Source: Pegoplata infirma (taxonomy: Eukaryota > Arthropoda > Insecta > Diptera > Anthomyiidae). From it: DNA of 64,000 nucleotides. How positions within the stretch are numbered: the stretch's first letter is position 1; every line of letters starts with the position of its first letter. The position numbers and the translations under genes are program-made. Below the pieces are notes generated by a model. The model had not been told where the DNA came from. It saw nothing but the letters and a program-made list of their open reading frames with translations, and ran no database searches. The stretch lies in NCBI GenBank assembly GCA_963921195.1, contig OY992536.1, positions 7,626,001-7,690,000 on the forward strand. The letters are read 5' to 3'. Positions 57,023 to 64,000 of this stretch are shown here, piece after piece.

Positions 57023-58733
57023 TCTTCAAAAAATTAAAAAAAAAAACTAAGGTAAATTTTAAAAAATTAGAAATTTTAACAGTATAATTTTAAAACACAA
57101 GTGTAACCTAACCAAACGCAATAATTTAAAAATGTTTTCTATGTGGGAGACCATAGCCAAATTATACTAGTGCTCAATACCAGATTTGTATATCACTGAA
57201 TAGCTGCTGTGCAGGCTTTCAAATAATGTAAAAAATCGACATTCTTCGCATTTTTAACCATGAATAACTAAAAATTTAGGCTTGATAGGAAAATTTGGAA
57301 AACAGATTTTGAATCAGGAGATCAAAGACTACTGAAATTGATTTTTAGAATTCAAACCGGAAAATGCTTGTTGAGCGGTGTTATCAAATGGCCGATAAAA
57401 CTTGAAAAATTTTGTCAAATTTCAAACTCCTACGATGTCTGACATTTATTAAATTAAATTTTTATAGCAGGATTTATAGATTTTTAGAACAACAAACCCT
57501 GTTTAGCTTCTCCTTGTTATTTTAATGACCTGCGGCGTATGAGTACTATTTTTGCCACTACATACCTAATATTAATTATACGCACATAATCTTAACATAA
57601 TTATGCAATTGTTGAAAACCAACGACATTAAATTCTGTAAGTTCATTATTAAAAATAATTTTTAAATTCCTAGAATTATCTTAATTTTACCTTTAGCAAT
57701 CCTTTAATTCTCAAAAGTAAAAGGATCTACATTTTGTTGACCTATAGTTAAATTGTATGGTTCTATATGCATACATACATCCTGTATAACAGTTTACACG
57801 TTTACCTAGTTTCAAATTGAACATTGCAATTTATTTATATATTAATTTATTTTTTGCATTTTTTTTTTCTTGCAACATTCTGTGACACCAATGACACTTA
57901 ACGATGATGGCACAAACGATAAAAACAGTTATTAGAGCAACAGAAGAGGCGACTTCAATATTGCCATGTAACAGAAAACTATTGCTAAACTACTAGTTCT
58001 TCAAAATTATAACGATACGATAACATTGTCGATGTCCACTTGTTAGCCATGTGTTTGTTTCTCTTTTTTACAACTTCTACATCAAATACGTAAATATGTA
58101 CATACTTGTTGTAATCCCCCTTTTAGATGTCGTATTAAAAAAAAAAAACTTCATATAAAATGTTCGCTTATGATTCACATACCGTGATAACGGGCCAAGT
58201 ATTTAACGTTTACATTTTCTTTTTTTTTTGTTGTATCTTAATATGGATGTGTTTGTACTATATAACTAGAGGAAAATAATTGTGAGTAAACACAGTTAAT
58301 ACACATACATTTAAATGAATAACCTATGATGAAAAAGTAGTTAAAAGTTATACATTTTAAACAAAACCTATTCAATCTTTGCTCCCAAAATATTTTGTAG
58401 GCAAAAACAAATGAAAAACACATTTAAAATAAGTGATTAAACTCTTGAAAACCAGTAATTATTAATTTGTTTAACAAACATTAAAATTTATTTTTAACTG
58501 TTAATAAAATTTTCTAAAATAAATAAAAATAACGTCACTTTCATTTTTTTTACCAACAAATTCCATAAAAAAAAAATACCTACGAAATCATTAATTTTTT
58601 CAAATTTTTATATTAAATTAAAAATTTTTAATAAAATTTTTGGGGAATCGATCCAGCAATTAACAACATTCTGGCCAAACACTCTACCCACCGTGCCAAA
58701 GTCACTTGATACAAATATGTTTTTATATTTCTA
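57023..58733. other. Mostly unique higher-complexity sequence
   Basis: No transposon ends or domains found. 57880-58060 is relatively GC-rich (e.g. GAGCAACAGAAGAGGCGACT). This and 36-37.6 kb are the likeliest places for host regulatory DNA, but none can be demonstrated. Confidence 0.45.
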
Positions 58734-59965
58734 CTAGCTGACCCGGCAAACGTTGTTTTGCCCTGAAATATTTTGACTTTGTCTCCAATTATTTCTTTTT
58801 TTATAAATTAATCTTAACTACGATAAGTAGCAGTGCAACATAATCAAGATGAAGTGAAACTCTTTCTGTTATATTTTAAATATCGTTTATTTAAATAAAA
58901 AAGACATGACCTTAAAAGGGTGTTTAAGAAATATCTAAAACATTAAAGGTGTACTTTTCCTTGTATTTTAAAAGTTGAATCAAAATTGCGACCTTGAACA
59001 TCAGTGTTTGTAATAATTTTGATAAATTGGAGTCTTTGTAATAATTTTGATAAATTTGACATTTCACCAATAGCGATTTTCTCATGAGCACTGTAAAATT
59101 ATGTCTGGTTCGTAAGTGAAAGCCAGACGGTTAAATGGGGTGATCGAAGCAGCTCGGGTTATACGCATTCTTTCGCGATTTGCTAATCTATTATTATCGG
59201 GCGCGTCGAGTGTACCGAACAATGTTTCCTCCTCTAGATCGGGTCGGCATTATTTTAAAACAAATAGGATTTTCCGGAATTTTGAATTATTATTTTTTAT
59301 TGAAACTTAAATTCTTTTACAAATTGTTTTAAGAAAATTTTTAGTATATTTACAATTTTTTATTTTTGAATGCCCATAAAAGAAATTGTCATGAGGAAAA
59401 ATACATTTTGAGTTTGAGTAAAATGTCTCTAAAAATATGAACATCTAAATAGCATCACATTGACGCCACATATCGGATTCATTTATACATTCACAATAAT
59501 ATGACGAAGAAAAATACATACCATCTTAAATTCCGGGAAATTAGACTAAAATTAAGAAGTTTGTAATAACTTGAGCCCCAGCGCCATCTTCCGGTTCAAC
59601 ATTTTTATCAGGAAATGTATTTCTGTTTCAGAAATATATTTTGTAAGTTTAGCAAAATTGTACCATAAATACAAAAACAAAAGAATTTTGTAAATAATTT
59701 CTCCCCAGCGCCATCTACCGGGTCCAAATTTTGTCAGGATACTTATTTTTGTTTAATAAATATATCTTGTGAATTTTAGCCAAATCGTACCATAAATAAA
59801 AAAAATTTAAATATTACGACAACAGCGCCACCTATCGTTATTAAACTTAAGAGAAACCTGGCCCCTGACTAAACTTATATATTGTCCGAGTTTGGTGTCA
59901 ATCGATCCAGCGGTTCTTGAGTTTTTGTAACACGTACCCGGCACAAACGTTTTTATATATTAAGA
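58734..59965 (-). mobile_element. Non-autonomous canonical Helitron
   Basis: On the minus strand it begins TCTTAATATATAAAAACGTT directly after an A, and ends with a hairpin GGCAAAACAACGTTTGCC, eight further bases (GGGTCAGC), CTAG, and then a T. The A|TC...hairpin...CTRR|T arrangement is the established Helitron signature. Internal repeats include CCCAGCGCCATCTACCGG at about 59577, 59704 and 59823. No Rep/helicase coding exists; the frame at 59116-59310 has no domain. Confidence 0.8.
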
Positions 59966-60980
59966 TAAATATTTTTTTATTTTTTTTTCCACAAAAAAAT
60001 AACCCACACAAGTAGGTAAAAACTAATGATTTTTCTTAAAAAATGCTAACAATTAAAAAAAAAAAAATAACGTACACAAATCATTAAAAATTAAAGAAGA
60101 ATCACTTATTTTTACTTACAGAACAAAAATAAATGACTTTAAAAATTGAATGCTAATGAAAGTCTTTATTTTTTATGTTGTTATTTTTGAAACAAAAAAC
60201 CGAAATAGCAATTTAAAAAAAAACTGAACATTGAACAAATGTTTTTTCTTTTAAAAACGACAAAACGTAATACTTTTTAAATAAACTACAAAGAGTTAAT
60301 GACAGAATTTTTTGACTGAACGTTTAAAAATCAAAATTGACTTTTTGAAAAAGTCCGAAACCACCGATTTTTTTTTTAACTTTAAAAATTCTACTATATA
60401 TAGCGCAACTTTAAAGTCATAATTTGAAATGTGATCACAATTCATTCTATTTATTTTTTTTTTTTTTTTAATTTTGAAAGTTGTTCCTTTTTTTGTGAAT
60501 ATGCTTTATATAACATGGTGCTCCAAAACAATCAAGTTGTAAGATATTGACCGCAACTCACCTAGATATATTAGTTTGGAAGTAAAAATACGTCTTACAT
60601 TATTTAAGGATAATCCGCATCGCCTATAAGTTTAAAAACGTATTAAACGGGGAAAATATGTCTTTTTATTAATTATCTCTATTTTTTCTTTATTTTAAAT
60701 TAAGTTAAAATTCAAATGGTTACAGAACTATGATGTGGAGTAAAATGCCTCTCTAATAAGGTACTAAAAACTAAAATCGGTAGAAAATCAGCAAAGTTTC
60801 TACAACTTCCCCAGGTATCTAACGTGCTTCATACCACTTGATTATGGAATACGAGTCCCATTTTTGAAATTTATTGAAGTTATATACTGTAATAATTTTA
60901 TTTTTTTTATTTTTCATGTTGCAGTGTAATATTTTTTTTATTTTTCCAAATTTTAATTTAAAATTGGAGATTTCAGAACA
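59966..60980. other. Unassigned AT-rich sequence
   Basis: A-tracts, T-tracts and no identifiable family or gene. Confidence 0.45.
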
Positions 60981-61620
60981 ATGATCGAATTCTGGCCAAA
61001 AGTCTTTATCGTTGTTGAATCCGTCTAAAAAATGTGCTTCTAAAGGATTTCGAGGTAGGTGATTTTAAGATTTGGCTAAATGCAAAAAAAAAAATAAATT
61101 GAAGAATCCAATATGGCGATCAAATTTTTTTAAAAATTGTCCGATTTAACTCAAATTTAGTTTTAATCGGGTGTTTGAGTTACTGAATCAGAATTGTTAC
61201 TCTGAATTTTGAAAAAAAAAAAAAATGGTGGACTAAATATGCTGCTTAAATTTAAAAGAATGATCCAACTCTGGCCAAAAGTCCGTATCGTTGTTGGATC
61301 CGGCTGAAAATGTGCTTCTAGAGTGTTTCGGGGTCGATGATTTCAAAATTGAACTAAAAAATAAAAAATCAACATGGCGGATCAAAGAAGGCAAACAATT
61401 TTTATTTAAAAAATTATCCGATTTATTTAAAATTTTGTTTTCAGAGGGAAAACAAAATGGCGGACTAAATATGCTTCTTAAAGTTTGTAACAAATTATTA
61501 AATAAAAGGTTATTTTCCCTTTCTTTGTTGAGTTATATTGTTTTTAAAATATTAAATTCAATATGGCGAAAACAATATGGTGGCTAGATTTTTTAAATAT
61601 GTCTGATCTATCTAAATATT
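60981..61620. repeat. ~279-bp tandem repeat, second locus
   Basis: Units start at 60981 and 61260 (ATGATC.AA.TCTGGCCAAAAG, TATCGTTGTTG.ATCCG) and end with ATGGCGGACTAAATATGCTT. A partial third with CAATATGGCGAAAACAATAT follows. The structure matches 52323-53050, including the order of units. Confidence 0.75.
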
Positions 61621-61679
61621 AGTTTTAAGATTACGTTCTGGATTGAATAAATTCGTATCATTTATATAAATATTTGAAT

Positions 61680-61830
61680 TTACTCCACCCCAGCGCCACC
61701 AATCGGGAACATTCATAAATACCAAATTTTATATGACGAAATATACATATAATCTGAACTGCTGTAAAATCGCACTAAAAAAAATAATTTGTTTTAAAAC
61801 TTGATACCAGCGACATATACCGGGCCCAAA
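61680..61830. mobile_element. Fragment with Helitron-type GCGCCACC motifs
   Basis: CACCCCAGCGCCACCAATCGGG and CCAGCGACATATACCGGGCC resemble the internal repeats of the Helitron at 58734-59965. No ends are present. Confidence 0.4.
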
Positions 61831-63079
61831 ATGCAAAAAGAAAAATATAAGAGGTTAAACCGTATCTATGGTGTAAATCTTAGTTGGATATATGAGGCAA
61901 AACGCGTCAACGGTCCACACCAAAAAACATTCATAATGTACTCCCAAACCCGTACCCATCTTCCATCCGTCCGTAAAAAGTAAGATCCCAATCTTCTCTG
62001 CTTGGTACTTGAACCTCGAAGATTCTGTCAAAGTTCGTCTGATTCTTAGGAAGCTTTTCCAAATTTTAAATAACTTTCGAGTATATTGTGCATACTAAAC
62101 TCATACCTATAAAACTATTCGTATAAAATGGTAAAGTTTGTGTAGTGGTAGTGGATACATACACTTACTCACTCATAGTTTAAATTTTTTTCCAAGGACA
62201 TTGACGTTATTATTTGGCTTTCAACTTGGCTTGGCTTGACTGGATGGCTTTGGCCCATTGGCACCATGTGTACACATATATATGTATGTGTGTGTGTGTG
62301 CCTGTGTTTTAAGTAAATGTTGTCTACTTATGTGTGTTTGTGTGTATGTGTGTGTGTGCAATGAATGTTATCCTCGTATGCTATCCTATCGTAATCATAA
62401 TAATCGTCACCGTAGAATAGTTAGTGCAAAAAAAAACAAGCAAAAAAAAAAAAGAAAAGTCGAGTCGTAGTCGTCCTGGTTATAAAAAAAATTGTTGTTC
62501 TATTTTTAGTTTTTTTATCAGCTTTTTTTTTTTAAGATACACTCATACATGTGCACATATTTAGAACACTTTTGTTTGGTTTTTTTTTTGTTGTAGTGCA
62601 AAATTTATTAAAGCAAAATTATCCGTTAGGGTTAGTTGTCATTGTCGTTCCAGTGGTTGTGTTAATATGTAAAGGTAGATAAATGGGATGTTGACTGTAT
62701 TTGTATACACACATACATCCATACATACACACGACTTTTAGAACTAGGTTTGAGTAACAACGTTCAACGCTAATAAAATGTTTAAAGGAAATTAATGCAC
62801 TGATGTTAAATTTTTTTTTGCTTTTTTTTCCTCTCTAACTAAAAAAACTAAAGTCGCAATGCGGTTGAAATATAAATTCAATATTTATATAGTTTGATGC
62901 CTTAACTGTTTAATTACATTTTTTTTTTTTGCACATATAGATTTTATTTAGTTCTTTATGAATACATAATTCTTAAGAATGAAGTGAGTAATTTCCCTGT
63001 CCCAGGCTGCTTTTTTTTTTTTTTTGAAACTTACACATTTTAAAACAATAAATCCCAAGGAATTTTCAAAATAATACTA
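61831..63079. other. Unique non-coding sequence with GT microsatellites
   Basis: GT-rich runs at 62283-62300 and 62329-62360 and T-runs are present. 62200-62265 has TTGGCTTGGCTTGACTGGAT repeats. No exon recognised. Confidence 0.5.
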
Positions 63080-63310
63080 CAGTCAATATCGGTTATAACG
63101 ACTAAGTTATAACGAACTCGGTTATAACGAATTCTCGGTTATAACGAACTAATTCTAAAGTCCCGAAGTTTTGGCAACAATTTTCATACAAAATACTTCT
63201 TTTATAACGAACTCGGTTATAGCGAATCCTCGGTTAAAGCGAACTACTTCTTATGGTCCCACGAACACAATTTCATGTATATTTACCTTTTTATAACGAA
63301 CTCCAGTAAA
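63080..63310. mobile_element. pogo/Tigger-like end fragment with CGGTTATAACGAA repeats
   Basis: After TA (63078-63079) it starts CAGTCAATATCGGTTATAAC and then has TTATAACGAACTCGG-type units repeated about eight times in direct orientation. CAGT-start, TA target and TCGGTTATAACGA-type repeats resemble pogo/Tigger ends. The opposite end was not found in the window. Confidence 0.5.
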
Positions 63311-63368
63311 TATTTTGAAATTTGCGGCAATTATGTTTACCAGACTTGCAAAAGGTTAGACATTTTTG

Positions 63369-63470
63369 CCCAGCAAAATTTTTTGGAATCGTTTCTTTGT
63401 GAATGTATTCTAGAATAGATTCCCCAGTAATCTAACTCCATTCCTCTACTGTTTCCACGGAATCGATAAA
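63369..63470. mobile_element. Left-end fragment of the CCCAGCAAAATTTT family
   Basis: CCCAGCAAAATTTTTTGGAATC followed by GGAAT/ATTCC-rich sequence resembles the left end of 12770-13493. No matching right end was seen within the window. Confidence 0.5.
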
Positions 63471-63738
63471 AAAACTTATAATTTTTGAAAAAAATGTCAA
63501 ACTGAAAAATGAATTTATAAAAAAAACAATTTATTTGTTAACTTTTTGTTGACAAATTTTTAGATTTTCGCAGCACTTATTGTGCTTTTTAATACATTTT
63601 GGATACATATGGTTGTTGAGTTGTTGAGTTGAGTTGAGGGTGGGTTGTACAAGCCTAAAAATGGGTAAATTTTTAGGCAAGTCCATGGCGCTCAGACTTA
63701 AAATAGTCCATTGTACCGTACCCAGAAAAGAAAGATTA

Positions 63739-63868
63739 AGTGCCAGTTTACAGAAGACGAACGATACACACGAACGAAAATTTTACATGTATATTGTTGT
63801 TGTTACAACAACAAAACACATGCAAAACTTCGCTCGTGTGTATCGTTCGCCTTCTGTAAACTGACACT
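63739..63868. repeat. 130-bp near-perfect hairpin
   Basis: AGTGCCAGTTTACAGAAGAC at the left pairs with CCTTCTGTAAACTGACACT at the right. Pairing continues through CGAACGATACACACGA, TTTTACATGTAT/ACACATGCAAAA and TTGTTGTTG/CAACAACAA to the centre. It is most likely a tiny MITE; a long hairpin RNA is the alternative. Confidence 0.8.
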
Positions 63869-63871
63869 AAG

Positions 63872-64000
63872 TAAGGGTGATAAAAGGTTGAGAAGAAAAA
63901 GGAAGAAAAGTGCTTGCTCAGAATTTCTCAGTTGCTTTCACAAACTTGAGAAAATCAGACAAGGGAAGTCCATGGACCGTGTCCATAGACAGAATATCAG
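63872..64000. other. Window edge, non-coding
   Basis: No feature recognised. ACAAGGGAAGTCCATGGACC near 63960 resembles the CAAGGGAAG MITE end, which could continue beyond the window. Confidence 0.35.

Overview
The window looks like a gene-free stretch of an AT-rich eukaryotic genome, most likely a higher fly (Brachycera, perhaps a calyptrate). The reasons are the very low GC content, the absence of any long open reading frame in 64 kb, and the dominance of interspersed elements with (GTCY)n microsatellites, T-flanked ends, subterminal inverted repeats and a 3' hairpin. That combination is the known architecture of the Helentron-associated DINE-1/'mini-me' elements of Diptera. It could be a large intron or an intergenic region. 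No host exon, tRNA, rRNA or bacterial-type gene was found. The only recognisable coding sequence is a short, frameshifted LINE reverse-transcriptase C-terminus at 9.03-9.33 kb. Family names A-H used below are local labels for this window.

Layout. 0-12.7 kb: a CCCAG-ended element (0.4-1.5 kb), a reversed Helentron-type element (1.9-2.7 kb), a 1.67-kb hAT-like giant palindrome with a perfect 8-bp target duplication (3.1-4.8 kb), small TIR elements, and a nested stack (8.25-10.55 kb) holding a TIR element that itself holds the LINE fragment. 12.7-16.2 kb: CCCAG, Tc1/mariner-like and CACTA-like elements. 16.3-21.7 kb: a Helentron-type element split by a 4.18-kb insertion, which carries another Helentron-type element and a 2-kb satellite of 35-bp units. 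22.2-28.2 kb: a 1.2-kb CACTG foldback, low-complexity CATCAATA arrays and two more Helentron-type elements. 29.6-36 kb: a degenerate tandem-repeat field with many insertions. 37.6-44.1 kb: a 4-kb inverted-repeat element holding two hAT-like elements (one holding a Harbinger-like MITE), then two further Helentron-type elements nested in each other. 45-57 kb: MITEs, a second copy of a composite repeat, a field of GGCGCC motifs, a 272-bp tandem repeat, and a hAT-like element holding two smaller hAT-like elements. 57-64 kb: mostly unique sequence, a canonical Helitron (A|TC...CTAG|T), another 279-bp tandem repeat, a pogo-like end and a 130-bp hairpin.

The window's main value is that it contains its own controls. 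Several families occur both occupied and empty within the 64 kb, so insertion boundaries and target-site duplications can be read directly: TTG for the CACTG foldback, TA for a CACTC-ended family, TG for a CCCGG-ended MITE, TTA/TAA for a CAAGGG-ended MITE, and TATCA for the satellite-bearing insertion. Six hAT-like elements have 8-bp duplications, five perfect and one with a single mismatch. None has a visible transposase, so all appear non-autonomous.
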